Shown piece by piece: positions 7,693 through 16,072 of a stretch of 21,259 bases of DNA. This DNA comes from Puniceicoccales bacterium (GTDB lineage Bacteria > Verrucomicrobiota > Verrucomicrobiia > Opitutales > LL51). Positions within the stretch are counted from its first letter, which is position 1, and each line of letters begins with the position of its first letter. Position numbers and translations under genes: made by a program. The stretch is from contig JAITJQ010000029.1 in NCBI GenBank assembly GCA_031278845.1, positions 1 to 21,259 of the forward strand, given 5' to 3'. The notes beneath the pieces are model-generated. The model was not told the origin of the DNA. It saw only the letters and a list, made by a program, of their open reading frames with translations, and made no database searches.

Positions 7693-7730
7693 ATCGTGAG
7701 TTATTTGACTAAAAAAACTCCATTTGTCAA
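7693..7730 (-). promoter_or_regulatory. putative promoter of the ankyrin gene
   Basis: TTGACA (7725-7730, minus strand), a 16-nt spacer and TCAAAT (4 of 6 matches to TATAAT) precede the ATG at 7692. The distance from TTGACA to ATG is 32 nt, leaving no room for a leader with a ribosome binding site. Confidence 0.42.
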
Positions 7731-7771
7731 GTTTGCACTAAAAATTGACTTAATTCATTTTATGCCACATA

Positions 7772-8168
7772 TTATTTTAGGTGCTTTTTCTCTTTTTTTT
7801 CTCTTTTTATTTCGCCTATATTGATCCGTGTGACGACCGATGCTGTCGCAATGACGGGATCATTTTCTGCATTTCGAAGAAAAGCAATAAGATTTGCATA
7901 CTCGGGATTATTAAGTTCCTCAAAGATTTCTCTAGGTGTTTGGCCCGCATTATTTGTCTAAAGGACCAGCACCTGCTCGAATTAACATTTGTGCTGTTTC
8001 TAAATCTGTTGCTAGATTCAACGGTGTATGAAACATTTCATTTGTTATATCGTCATTGACGTCAATGTTTCTAAATAAATTTCCTTTGGGCACATCATTT
8101 TCTACTCCTTAGACACACCCGAGCACTAAAAAAGCACTCCCAACTACTATTTTTATACTTCTTAACAT
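7772..8168 (-). pseudogene. ankyrin-repeat gene remnant with signal-peptide start
   Basis: The gene starts with MLRSIKIVVGSAFLVLGCV, homologous to the starts of its two downstream neighbours, but a TAA follows at codon 20 (8109-8111). The same frame then reads on with DITNEMFHTPLNLATDLETA and QMLIRAGAGPLD, ankyrin-like, to another stop. A one-base frame change near 7950 opens the next repeat, NNAGQTPREIFEELNN and ANLIAFLRNAE. The tail, ENDPVIATASVVTR, does not look like ankyrin: it resembles the rnhC product 0.6 kb away (DPVVATASIIAR). The segment ends in a Lys-rich stretch and a TAA at 7772. One premature stop plus a frameshift make this a pseudogene, unless the first stop is a strain-specific lesion. 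Confidence 0.72.
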
Positions 8169-8207
8169 AACAGAAATCAATAAATCAGACTAAACATCCA
8201 CTGTCAA
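8169..8207 (-). promoter_or_regulatory. putative promoter of the ankyrin pseudogene
   Basis: TTGACA (8202-8207, minus strand), 17-nt spacer, TTTATT (4 of 6 matches to TATAAT), then 10 nt to the ATG at 8168. It is the best promoter of the set and fits a leaderless transcript. Confidence 0.45.
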
Positions 8208-8237
8208 GCTTTTTTAAAATATTTTTTTCGCAATATC

Positions 8238-9197
8238 TTATTCTGAAACTTCTTGCTGGTCTTCTTCTTTTTCCCTTTCACCTGTGATTTCTCTAAATGT
8301 TTTAAAGTGCTTTTTGCTATATTTTGCTAACCCTCCGGCACCTTCTTTTTCGAAAATCTTTTTACCTATTTCAATAACCGGACTCCCCGCACCCTTCGGT
8401 AGAGGTATCCCCGCTGATTCCGAAAGTTTCTCGATCTGACGGATGTACTCCGCCCGCGCGATAATCGACGCCGTTGCAACGACGGGATCACTCTCCGCCT
8501 TAGTCTGCATGCGTAGATCAAAATTCGGGAAATCACGCTTGATAAATCCCTGTACAATCGGCGCTTTGGAAAATTGATCCAAAAGCCCCTCCGCTACGTA
8601 GCGCCGCTTTAACGCATTCTTTAAAGAACAGGCATGCATCCAGCCCAGTAACCGATTTAAATTATTTCCGAAACGTCCGTAAAGCTCATCGTACTTTGCC
8701 ATGGAAAGGATCATGATTTCTACAATCACGCCTCCTATGGTACGAATCTTCTTTTCGATTCCTAAAAGAGCGCGATCACTCGTAATCGTTTTACTATCCC
8801 GAGCACCGGCTTCCCGTAGCGCACGTACCTCATCCCCACCTGCAATGACACACGCCGTTACAATGGGACCAAAAAAATCGCCCTTTCCACTCTCATCGAG
8901 CCCCGCATGTGGCGTGAACCATTCCCCGTGAAGAATATCTTCGTTACCAACGGTAAAGGTTTGCGTGATTTGCGGTTCCACAACAAAGGTTACAAATTCA
9001 GCTGCCCCTTTCCCTTGAAGCACGAGTTTCCCGCTGTTATACATGACCATGTTAAAACCGTTTGCATGAAACGCATAGCGTGCGTAATTGACGAAATAGG
9101 GTTCGAAACCGCGCCTTTCACAAACATCGCGTAACTGCTCCGCCTGAGCATTGCTTAACGTAAAGGTAAAACAAGTCTGTTTATTATCCTTAGCCAT
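8238..9197 (-). CDS. rnhC: ribonuclease HIII
   Basis: A 319-residue protein. The N-terminal domain (about 1-90) is the TBP-like substrate-binding domain that separates RNase HIII from HII. The catalytic part starts with AGLDESGKGDFFGP, giving the Asp101-Glu102 pair typical of the family, followed by ARDSKTITSDR (about 132-142), LLDQF with Asp207, and SDPVVATASIIARAEYIR (about 236-253). The C-terminal tail is Glu/Lys-rich. The enzyme cuts RNA in RNA/DNA hybrids, removing primers and R-loops. The start ATG at 9197 lies at the edge of the proposed origin, where R-loop clearance would be useful, although the linkage may be coincidental. A short diverged copy of the SDPVVATASIIAR segment occurs in the neighbouring pseudogene. 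Confidence 0.95.
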   Translation of the reverse strand: MAKDNKQTCFTFTLSNAQAEQLRDVCERRGFEPYFVNYARYAFHANGFNMVMYNSGKLVLQGKGAAEFVTFVVEPQITQTFTVGNEDILHGEWFTPHAGLDESGKGDFFGPIVTACVIAGGDEVRALREAGARDSKTITSDRALLGIEKKIRTIGGVIVEIMILSMAKYDELYGRFGNNLNRLLGWMHACSLKNALKRRYVAEGLLDQFSKAPIVQGFIKRDFPNFDLRMQTKAESDPVVATASIIARAEYIRQIEKLSESAGIPLPKGAGSPVIEIGKKIFEKEGAGGLAKYSKKHFKTFREITGEREKEEDQQEVSE

Positions 9198-9768
9198 GGT
9201 CTTCTAAAAACGGCCCCACGAATACCAACCGGGTAATTGCATAGGAAAACCTTCTAAGGGAAAAACTCAAAAGAAATAAAAACGCAAAACAAATCCACTA
9301 GAAAGTTATTAACAAGTGTCCCCAATCGGGGAACGAAATCCGAGGAGGTGAGTGGCGGAGAGACTAAGATGAATAAAAATATTATTCTTAGTATTCATAG
9401 TAGGGACTGTGAATAAGTGAATAACGGCTTAAAACATAGATAAATACTGACTTTTTCGTATGCGATTTTTGTGAGTAACGCTGTGGATAACCGGGAAATT
9501 TCTGTGAATAGCTGCGAAGAACTTTTGCCTTATTCCCAACTCTTAACAGGTTACCAACAGGTTACTAACATCGTAATGTGAATAACTTTCCCGAAAAGAT
9601 GGGCCATTTCGAAGATGATTTTTTTGTCCAGAGAACGAATGGAAAATGAATAGAAAAAAGGAAATACTAGGCAAGGATTTAGGGAAAGCGGAAAAAATTT
9701 TTCGTGGGACAAAAAATGTAGTTTACTTTTCCATGGAATGCAGTTTATTTCGAAGAAACGGAGATATT
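9198..9768. other. putative chromosomal replication origin (oriC)
   Basis: A gene-poor, AT-rich gap between divergent genes. On the minus strand it has a perfect DnaA box TTATCCACA (9482-9490), two one-mismatch boxes TTATTCACA (9408-9416 and 9577-9585), and weaker CTATTCACA (9503-9511), TTACTCACA (9470-9478) and TTATTCACT (9416-9424). Plus-strand near matches include TTATTAACA at 9306-9314 and an 11-bp-spaced pair TTACCAACA / TTACTAACA at 9551-9559 and 9562-9570, inside a direct repeat AACAGGTTAC (9545-9554, 9556-9565). AT-rich DNA at 9361-9400, with an imperfect CTAAGA...TCTTAG hairpin, is a candidate unwinding element. Plus-strand GC skew changes sign here. dnaA is not adjacent. An ATG frame from 9646 would shorten this gap if it is the true lipoprotein start. 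Confidence 0.72.
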
Positions 9769-10191
9769 GTGAAGAGAGTAGAGTATCCAAAAAGATGTTG
9801 GCCGGGGGTGTTGCTGGTATTACTTTCCGGTTGTGATACAACGGAATCGACCTTAGGCGGCGCTGCCATTGGAACGGCGGCGGGGCTTGGAGTGGGGCAC
9901 GCTATCGGAGGAAAAGGGGGAGCAGCTGCTGGCGCCGTTTTAGGGGGTCTTGGCGGTGCAGCCATTGGTCACCATGCGGGGAGAGAAGGCGAAGAAAAAC
10001 GAGCTTTGAGTGCAGAGAATGCGCAAATCAAATCCCAATCGAATAATAGGCAAAATAGTAGGCGGGATGATGAGTTGTATGAGCTGCAGCGTGAAGTCGA
10101 GCTGAAGCGCCTCAAAAATGAAAAGCTTGAGCAGGAGCTGGAGCGTAAACGCCTCAAAAAAGAGCAGCGCGCCCTTGAGTTGGACAATTAG
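9769..10191 (+). CDS. glycine-zipper lipoprotein with C-terminal coiled coil
   Basis: From a GTG at 9769 (GGAG a few bases upstream) the protein has 140 residues. It starts with a basic n-region (KRVEYPKR), a hydrophobic segment WPGVLLVLLSGC and a lipobox LLSGC ending at Cys22, so it should be lipid-anchored after signal peptidase II cleavage. Then comes a Gly/Ala-rich glycine zipper (GGAAIGTAAGLGVGHAIGG and AGAVLGGLGGAAIGHHAG), which can insert in membranes, and a highly charged coiled coil (ELQREVELKRLKNEKLEQEL to the end). An ATG at 9646 would add 41 residues in front of the signal peptide, which is unlikely. Proteins of this make-up sit in the outer membrane or periplasm; the precise role is unknown. 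Confidence 0.75.
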   Translation: MKRVEYPKRCWPGVLLVLLSGCDTTESTLGGAAIGTAAGLGVGHAIGGKGGAAAGAVLGGLGGAAIGHHAGREGEEKRALSAENAQIKSQSNNRQNSRRDDELYELQREVELKRLKNEKLEQELERKRLKKEQRALELDN

Positions 10192-10265
10192 ATCGGTTAG
10201 GAAACATATGTTCATTGAGAAAGAGGGAAGTTTGCTAAAACTTTAACATTGTATTGCGTATCGCA

Positions 10266-11333
10266 ATGAATCAAGCAGGAAGTGTTATCGTTTGTATCTG
10301 GGATTTCGATAAAACACTTATCCCCGGAAATATGCAGGCACCGCTGTTCCGCGAGTATGGTATTGATGAGAATGTTTTTTGGAAGGAAATTGATACTTTA
10401 TCTTCAAAATTTAGAAGTCGTGGCATTCGATTATCCGATACGCTTGCGTATTTGAATTATATTTTGGAGCTTGTGAAGCAAAGACATCTTCCGGGATTAT
10501 CGAAGGCGAAATTAATACGTTATGGCCAACAATTGACGTTTTTTCCAGGAATACCCGAATTTTTTTCTATCCTAAAAGAAGATATTGCGGGCGATGAGCA
10601 TTACCATGCGGAAGGGATTACGTTGGAGCACTATATCATTAGCGGTGGACATGCGGAAACGATCCGTGGGAGTGGGGTAGCACCGTTTGTCGATGGCATT
10701 TTTGCCTGTGAATTTCTAGAAAATGAGATTGGAGATGAGGTCAAAGATTTTTGGGAGCGCATCGAAAGAAAGCGGTCGAGCACTGGGCAAAACGATAACC
10801 CTGAGGAGGAAAGCGCCTACAATAGAGATCACGAGAATGCGGATCAAATTGTTTTTGACGAGATTGAGCATTCGATTTCCTGCGGCGCAGGGGCTGAGAT
10901 TAAGCAAATCGCCTGTGCCATTGACAATACACAGAAAACTCGTTGTCTTTTCGAAATTAACAAAGGTAGCAACAAACATCCGGCAATTGATGTCAATGCG
11001 GCGGTGGACGAAAGTCATCGCCGAGTGCCGTTCTATAATATGATTTACATCGCCGACGGTCCGAGCGATATTCCTGCTTTTTCCGTGATTCGTAGTCATG
11101 GTGGAAAGGCCTATGCGGTCTATGATCTGAGCCAGGAGAATGAGTTCGCACAGAATGATCGAATGCTTGCGGAAGGACGTATCGATGCCTATGGAGCTGC
11201 CGATTATCGGCTGGAAAGCTCGACGGCAAAGTGGATCCGCATGCATGTCAAAAAAATTGCCCAGAGAATACTTAATGAACGGGAACAGTTACAAGAAAAG
11301 CTTATTGGAAAACCTCCGGGGCACTTTTTTTGA
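10266..11333 (+). CDS. HAD-superfamily hydrolase
   Basis: A 355-residue cytosolic protein. HAD motif I is WDFDKTLIPG (nucleophile Asp13, acid/base Asp15), motif II is YIISGGH, a Lys candidate for motif III lies in the NTQKTR / INKGSNKH region, and motif IV is IYIADGPSDIPAF with the paired Asp residues. The region between motifs II and IV contains a charged, probably disordered insert (about 155-190), then conserved-looking AIDNTQKTRCLFEINKGSNK. HAD enzymes are mostly phosphatases; the substrate cannot be deduced. I chose the ATG at 10266 over a TTG at 10254. The gene ends 8 bp before the ATG of ftsI, so the two are likely one transcript. Confidence 0.82.
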   Translation: MNQAGSVIVCIWDFDKTLIPGNMQAPLFREYGIDENVFWKEIDTLSSKFRSRGIRLSDTLAYLNYILELVKQRHLPGLSKAKLIRYGQQLTFFPGIPEFFSILKEDIAGDEHYHAEGITLEHYIISGGHAETIRGSGVAPFVDGIFACEFLENEIGDEVKDFWERIERKRSSTGQNDNPEEESAYNRDHENADQIVFDEIEHSISCGAGAEIKQIACAIDNTQKTRCLFEINKGSNKHPAIDVNAAVDESHRRVPFYNMIYIADGPSDIPAFSVIRSHGGKAYAVYDLSQENEFAQNDRMLAEGRIDAYGAADYRLESSTAKWIRMHVKKIAQRILNEREQLQEKLIGKPPGHFF

Positions 11334-11341
11334 ATTGCGGT

Positions 11342-13048
11342 ATGTTTTCCCGTCGGCGTTTTCTATTCCTTCTTTTTTTACTTCTTCTTTGCTTTTTGGG
11401 GTTGAGCTATCGGGTGCTTAACCTGTCCTATTTTAATCAAAATTATTATAGGAATTTTATCAATGATGCCCGTGCAACGAAGACAGTTAAGAAGGCCATT
11501 CGTGGGAAAATTCTAGATTGCAACGGGTCCATTTTGGCGATAACAACCGTGAAAATCGATATTGGCGTCGATCCCTACGTCATCGATGAGCAAAAAGATC
11601 AAGAAAAAATCGTCCAACTAGCCGTACTGCTAGAAAAAAAACCAGAAGATATCACCATTTTTTTTAAACGCGAAAGCCACATTCGGGATGGAAAGGAGCG
11701 GCGGGCGCGTTGGAGGAAAATGGTGACGATTGATGACGAAGATTGCTACCGAAAGATAAAAGATTTGCATATAAAAGGAATTTATGGCAATACGCGAAGT
11801 GAGCGCGTCTATCCCAATAATGAATTAGCGAGTCACATAATAGGTTTTGTCAATAGGGAAGGCGTTGCGATCAGTGGGATTGAACGTTTTTTAGATCATT
11901 TTTTATGTGGAGAAGACGGTTGGATTGTGTCTGAAAAAAATGGGAAACGTGAAGAAATTGCTCTATTTCGAAAATCCGTCGTAGAACCTCACAACGGTTC
12001 CGATGTCAGTCTAACGATCGAGTTGTCGGTACAGACGATTGCAGAACAAGCACTTCGACGGGCCATGGAAGAACTCGGAGCGAAAAGCGGAACGGTGATT
12101 GTGAGCGTCCCCAATACGGGAGCTATTCTCGTCCTATGCAATGTACCAACTTTTAATTGTAATGGATATGCCCAGTCGGAAGTCGATTCTCTGCGCAACC
12201 GCGCGATTACCGATACGTATGAACCGGGGTCTGTTTTTAAAATAGTACCCTTTAGTATGGCCTTACAACAGAGACTTATTTCCCTCGACCAATGTTTCGA
12301 CTGCTCTTCCGAAACTTTTCCCTATGGCGATAGGCATTATAACTTGCCCCATGACCATACATTTTTCGGAAAATTAAGTGCTATGGATGTTTTGCGAAAA
12401 TCGAGTAATCGGGGATTAGCGCAAATTGGCATTATACTGGGAGCAGAGCAACTCTATCAAGCTGCGCGTGCATTTGGATTCGGTGAAAAGACGGGCTATG
12501 GCTTCGATGGTGAGGCGGCGGGTTTTTTACCGAGACCGAAGTTATGGGATAGCTTGACCATTACGCGATTACCCATGGGGCATGCGATTAGTGCAACGCC
12601 ATTGCAGGTCCATCAGGCTATGGGTGTTATTGCTAGTGGGGGATATTTATTGAAACCGAAGGTTATTTCCCGTATACTGGGTGATCAAGAAGAGATGACC
12701 GTTGCAACCGAACCTCGCATCGTACGTCAGGTTTTGGTACCCGATATTGCGAAAAAATTGGGGGAAGTACTGCACAATCCCCAATCGTCTTCGTCGAGTA
12801 TAGCGGGTATTAAACTAGCCTACAAGACAGGGACGTCGCAAAAACTTATTAACGGTACGTATTCACGGGAGCACCATGTTGCGTCATGTTCCGGTTTTTT
12901 TCCTTTAGAGAATCCACAATTTTTGATTACAGTGGTCCTCGACGATCCTACTATGCCCACCGGTGGAACGGCGTACGGAATTCGAGCAGCGTACCCTGCG
13001 TTTGCAGAAATTGCACAGCAATTAATTACCTTCAAAGACCTGCGTTAG
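11342..13048 (+). CDS. ftsI: peptidoglycan D,D-transpeptidase FtsI/PBP2-like
   Basis: A 568-residue class B penicillin-binding protein. It has a short basic cytosolic start, one membrane anchor (about 6-27), an N-terminal dimerisation/pedestal domain (IRGKILDCNGSILA at 53-66) and a transpeptidase domain with all three catalytic motifs: SxxK as GSVFK (Ser297, Lys300), SxN as SSN (354-356) and KTGT (495-498). It cross-links septal peptidoglycan in the periplasm. The size and lack of PASTA domains fit FtsI or the SpoVD/PBP2 type. The ATG at 11342 is preferred over an in-frame TTG at 11330 that overlaps the HAD gene stop. It is unusual that the gene sits away from the dcw cluster (no mraZ, mraW, ftsL or murE here). 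Confidence 0.92.
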   Translation: MFSRRRFLFLLFLLLLCFLGLSYRVLNLSYFNQNYYRNFINDARATKTVKKAIRGKILDCNGSILAITTVKIDIGVDPYVIDEQKDQEKIVQLAVLLEKKPEDITIFFKRESHIRDGKERRARWRKMVTIDDEDCYRKIKDLHIKGIYGNTRSERVYPNNELASHIIGFVNREGVAISGIERFLDHFLCGEDGWIVSEKNGKREEIALFRKSVVEPHNGSDVSLTIELSVQTIAEQALRRAMEELGAKSGTVIVSVPNTGAILVLCNVPTFNCNGYAQSEVDSLRNRAITDTYEPGSVFKIVPFSMALQQRLISLDQCFDCSSETFPYGDRHYNLPHDHTFFGKLSAMDVLRKSSNRGLAQIGIILGAEQLYQAARAFGFGEKTGYGFDGEAAGFLPRPKLWDSLTITRLPMGHAISATPLQVHQAMGVIASGGYLLKPKVISRILGDQEEMTVATEPRIVRQVLVPDIAKKLGEVLHNPQSSSSSIAGIKLAYKTGTSQKLINGTYSREHHVASCSGFFPLENPQFLITVVLDDPTMPTGGTAYGIRAAYPAFAEIAQQLITFKDLR

Positions 13049-13108
13049 ACCTTCGTTGTAGCTCATTTTCTTTCTGGTAAAGTCCCATTGGAACCTGGAA
13101 ACTGCTTT

Positions 13109-13285
13109 TTAATGGCTAAGCATAAAGAGCTCGCTGCCGCTTTCTCCCTGTTCGACTTCTTCCGTTACAACACACGACGCAACCACTTTTTTTTCTGAAG
13201 CCGTTCCAGACAGTAACGATGCCCCTAAAAAAACAGCCATAAATCCTAAGCTAATGGCAATATCTCTCACTAATTCTCCTACCAT
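13109..13285 (-). CDS. 58-residue small exported or membrane protein, unknown
   Basis: A small open frame not overlapping any other gene. The ATG at 13285 is preceded by AAGGGAG with a 7-nt spacer, one of the better ribosome binding sites in the window. The protein starts MVGELVRDIAISLGFMAVFL, a single hydrophobic segment resembling a signal peptide or membrane anchor, then TASEKKVVASCVVTEE and a polar acidic tail ending in SELFMLSH. One Cys is present; no family is recognised. A TTGACA box lies at 13339-13344 on the same strand, 53 nt upstream, so a leader of normal length is possible. It lies between ftsI and bamA, convergent with ftsI. Confidence 0.55.
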   Translation of the reverse strand: MVGELVRDIAISLGFMAVFLGASLLSGTASEKKVVASCVVTEEVEQGESGSELFMLSH

Positions 13286-13426
13286 ATTATCACTCCCTTA
13301 AAACAAATACGATTGCAACGTATTATTAAATAATGCGTTGTCAAGATTTTTTCGAAAACAAAAAACTTTCCTCCTTAAAAGGCCTAACTTAGGCTAATAG
13401 AAAAAATATCTCCCAAGGAGTCAACG

Positions 13427-16072
13427 TCAAAAAGATGCGCCAAAAGAGAAGTTAAATTGGACGCCATCTTTTTTTATATTCTGCTGGCAGTGGATGGGGT
13501 ATCCCCAGTCAAGGTGGAGAGGCATGCTACCGATAAATATGCGCAACCCAAAACCAGCGTCCACATTGAGGCTCTTGTGGAACGGTGTTTGGTGCTTACC
13601 GACGCTACCCGCTTCAAGAAAAACAGCGCCGTAGAAGTCGTCGAAGATATTGAATGTGTATTCCGCTCCGCCGTAGACGAAGGAGTTACCGCCGACGCTT
13701 TCGTATATTGGTTTTGCTGGAGTGAACCCAAACTTTCTATCCTTTGGAGAAATTTCCCGGTCTTCGAACCCGCGCATCAATGTATCGCCCCCTAGGAAGT
13801 AACGTTCCGTGTAGGGTGTTGTTTTACCTAAGAAGGGGCAAATCATGCCAATTTTGGCCGCTAGTGCCAGAGTATGGTCGTATTTTTCGGAGATGGTAAA
13901 CCATTTTGTTGCGCTTGCGGCGACTTTAAAAAGCTTTCTTGTTCCTCCGAGACCAGCTAATTGTGTATCGAGGCCGAGGAGGGAACCCGTTCGCGGGAAA
14001 ATGTAATTATCACGCGTATCGCGTTCGATGGAAAATTTTATGCGTGAGTCAGTAAAGTGTCCTTTTTCGTCTCTCAGGGGTTTAGGTGCGTTATTGGCGA
14101 CGTTGCGGATATTGCCATCGGTGATGTTATAAGCCAAGCGACCGACCCATAATTCGTAGAGGCGTTTCCGGAAATAGGGTTCAACGCCGAGTGCGGTCCG
14201 ATCGTAGGAAGAACCGCTATAATTGCTATCCGACTCGCGATATTTTGTTTTTTCGCCTATGACATCGGTCCCGAAAGCGAGTTCGCGATCGAAAAGATAG
14301 GGCTCCTCAAAGGATAAAATCAACTGATTGCTACGGGTACCAATTTGGACACGTGCGCGCGCTTTCTGACCACCACCCTGAAATTTAGCTTGGGGGTTGA
14401 AGAGGTCAAAATTTGACTGGGAAAGTTCTAAGAAAACAAATTGATTATTTTTCGCACTGATAGCGCCGCCAACCTGTACTTTTCCCGTATTTTTTTCTTT
14501 CACGTCGATTTGGATATCTTTGTACTCAGGTATATCGCTATCTTTGACATCCAGGGAAACGCTTTCGAAAAAGCCGGTATTTTTGAGGCGGTTTTCGCTA
14601 TTTTTCATTTTGATGTAGTTGAAATGATCTTCAGGGGCCAACGCCAATTCACGCAGGATAACTTTATTTTTCGTTTTAAAGTTACCCTTAATAAGTATGG
14701 AATTGACGTGGGTCAGAGACGATTCGCTGATTGTGAATTTCACGTCGATCGTATTATTGACGAAGGTGGGTATTTTTTCAACTTTAACAGAGGAATTGAT
14801 ATAGCCGTGGTAGCTGTAGAAATTGCGGATAGTTTCTGCTACATCATCGATATTTCCCGGGGAAAAGGGGTTCCCCGTTTTGATTCTTATGAGTGAAGCG
14901 ATTTTGTCATCGGGATAAATTTTATTGCCTTCGAAATGAACACTTCCTGTAAAATATTTTTGGCCAAGATCGGCAACAAATTCCAATGTTCCGTTTGTTT
15001 TGTCATTTGTGGTAATAAATTCGGCGCGGGTAATTTTCGCATCCAGATAACCTGCATTTTGCATTTCTTCGGTAATCACTGCACGATCTACGTCCAGTAG
15101 AACATCAACAAAGTAGCCTTTTTTTGTAATGAATGAAAAAATTGACCACGTTTTGAGTACCATTCGTTTGCGAATTTTTTCCGTATTGACGTCTCCGAAC
15201 CCGATAAAATTAATTTTCGAAATATGCAATCCTTCACCAGGAACAATATCAAAGATAACCTTTACGTATCTCGGATCATCGGTTGGTATAATCTTGTAAT
15301 CGATGGTTGGTTTGGGGAATCCTTGGATTTGGTAGTATCGATAAATCGTTTGAATATCATCGTTGATAAAGGTTTCGTTGAGATATTCTCCGGGGGTGGT
15401 TTTTAGCTCCTTTTTTAGTTTTTTATTGCTAATTTTTTCGTTTAGGAACTCGATGGCTGCAATTTTTGGCCGCGTCGTTAAAAAGAACGATACATCCAGA
15501 GTTCCATCTTCATTCTGACCAGCGGAAATGCGAATATCCTTGAAGATATTTGTCTCATACAGTGAATGAATTGCTCCATCGGCGACGTAGGGATTAAATG
15601 GTTCATTTTCCGATAAATTCATGCGGGAGCGAATAAAATCTTCATTTTCGGGAACCTTGCCGTCAACCGTAATGAAAATTTTTCGGATTAGGAAGGGTCC
15701 CTGCTCACTCTTTTTAGCGTAGGAGGAAAAGGTGGGTAAATTTGTAGAATCAGGTTCCTGTCCTTTGTTTTCTTGAGTAGCCGCTATAACCGTAGACGAT
15801 TGCGATTGTTCGTCTTGAGTATCCGTTGCCATTGCAGGCGGCTGCGGTTTCTCTTTCGGAGAACTTTCCAAATCATCCGCTGAAATAATCGGAATGCTAT
15901 CGCTTTCGGAATAGTAATCACTTCCATCGACAGTTTCTTCGTCAATGGAAGTCAATGGTAAAATTCTAGAATCCCTACCTTCGAAGGAATCCAGGTCGCC
16001 ATCGGCAAATATTGAGATATGGAAACGAAAAAACCACGCAACACAGAGGCTACGAATTATTGTCTTTGGCAT
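13427..16072 (-). CDS. bamA: outer membrane protein assembly factor BamA
   Basis: An 881-residue Omp85 protein. It has an N-terminal hydrophobic segment (about 8-23) serving as signal peptide, then an unusual acidic, Ser/Asp/Gln-rich linker of about 100 residues (25-125). Five POTRA domains span about 126-530, starting FLIRKIFITVDGKV and including KISKINFIGF-like and HVNSILIKGNF strands. The C-terminal beta-barrel carries the conserved barrel motif as LMRGFEDREIS and ends in FSFGASF, the aromatic-terminal signature of barrel proteins. BamA folds and inserts outer-membrane proteins, showing that the organism has a diderm envelope. The ATG at 16072 is preferred over a TTG at 16081. It overlaps the end of dnaB by 23 bp, so the two genes are translationally linked. 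Confidence 0.95.
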   Translation of the reverse strand: MPKTIIRSLCVAWFFRFHISIFADGDLDSFEGRDSRILPLTSIDEETVDGSDYYSESDSIPIISADDLESSPKEKPQPPAMATDTQDEQSQSSTVIAATQENKGQEPDSTNLPTFSSYAKKSEQGPFLIRKIFITVDGKVPENEDFIRSRMNLSENEPFNPYVADGAIHSLYETNIFKDIRISAGQNEDGTLDVSFFLTTRPKIAAIEFLNEKISNKKLKKELKTTPGEYLNETFINDDIQTIYRYYQIQGFPKPTIDYKIIPTDDPRYVKVIFDIVPGEGLHISKINFIGFGDVNTEKIRKRMVLKTWSIFSFITKKGYFVDVLLDVDRAVITEEMQNAGYLDAKITRAEFITTNDKTNGTLEFVADLGQKYFTGSVHFEGNKIYPDDKIASLIRIKTGNPFSPGNIDDVAETIRNFYSYHGYINSSVKVEKIPTFVNNTIDVKFTISESSLTHVNSILIKGNFKTKNKVILRELALAPEDHFNYIKMKNSENRLKNTGFFESVSLDVKDSDIPEYKDIQIDVKEKNTGKVQVGGAISAKNNQFVFLELSQSNFDLFNPQAKFQGGGQKARARVQIGTRSNQLILSFEEPYLFDRELAFGTDVIGEKTKYRESDSNYSGSSYDRTALGVEPYFRKRLYELWVGRLAYNITDGNIRNVANNAPKPLRDEKGHFTDSRIKFSIERDTRDNYIFPRTGSLLGLDTQLAGLGGTRKLFKVAASATKWFTISEKYDHTLALAAKIGMICPFLGKTTPYTERYFLGGDTLMRGFEDREISPKDRKFGFTPAKPIYESVGGNSFVYGGAEYTFNIFDDFYGAVFLEAGSVGKHQTPFHKSLNVDAGFGLRIFIGSMPLHLDWGYPIHCQQNIKKDGVQFNFSFGASF

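Noticed and set aside
9646..9768. Upstream ATG extension of the lipoprotein
   Set aside because: It would place 41 charged residues before the signal peptide and lipobox; the GTG at 9769 with GGAG upstream gives a normal lipoprotein.
13371..13400. GCCTAA/TTAGGC palindrome with a following T run after bamA side genes
   Set aside because: Loop is too short for a sound hairpin and it lies 5' of the small gene, not clearly after a transcript end.
14441..14896. 151-codon plus-strand open frame
   Set aside because: It is antisense within bamA, whose frame has clear POTRA and barrel motifs, and its translation shows no recognisable domain.
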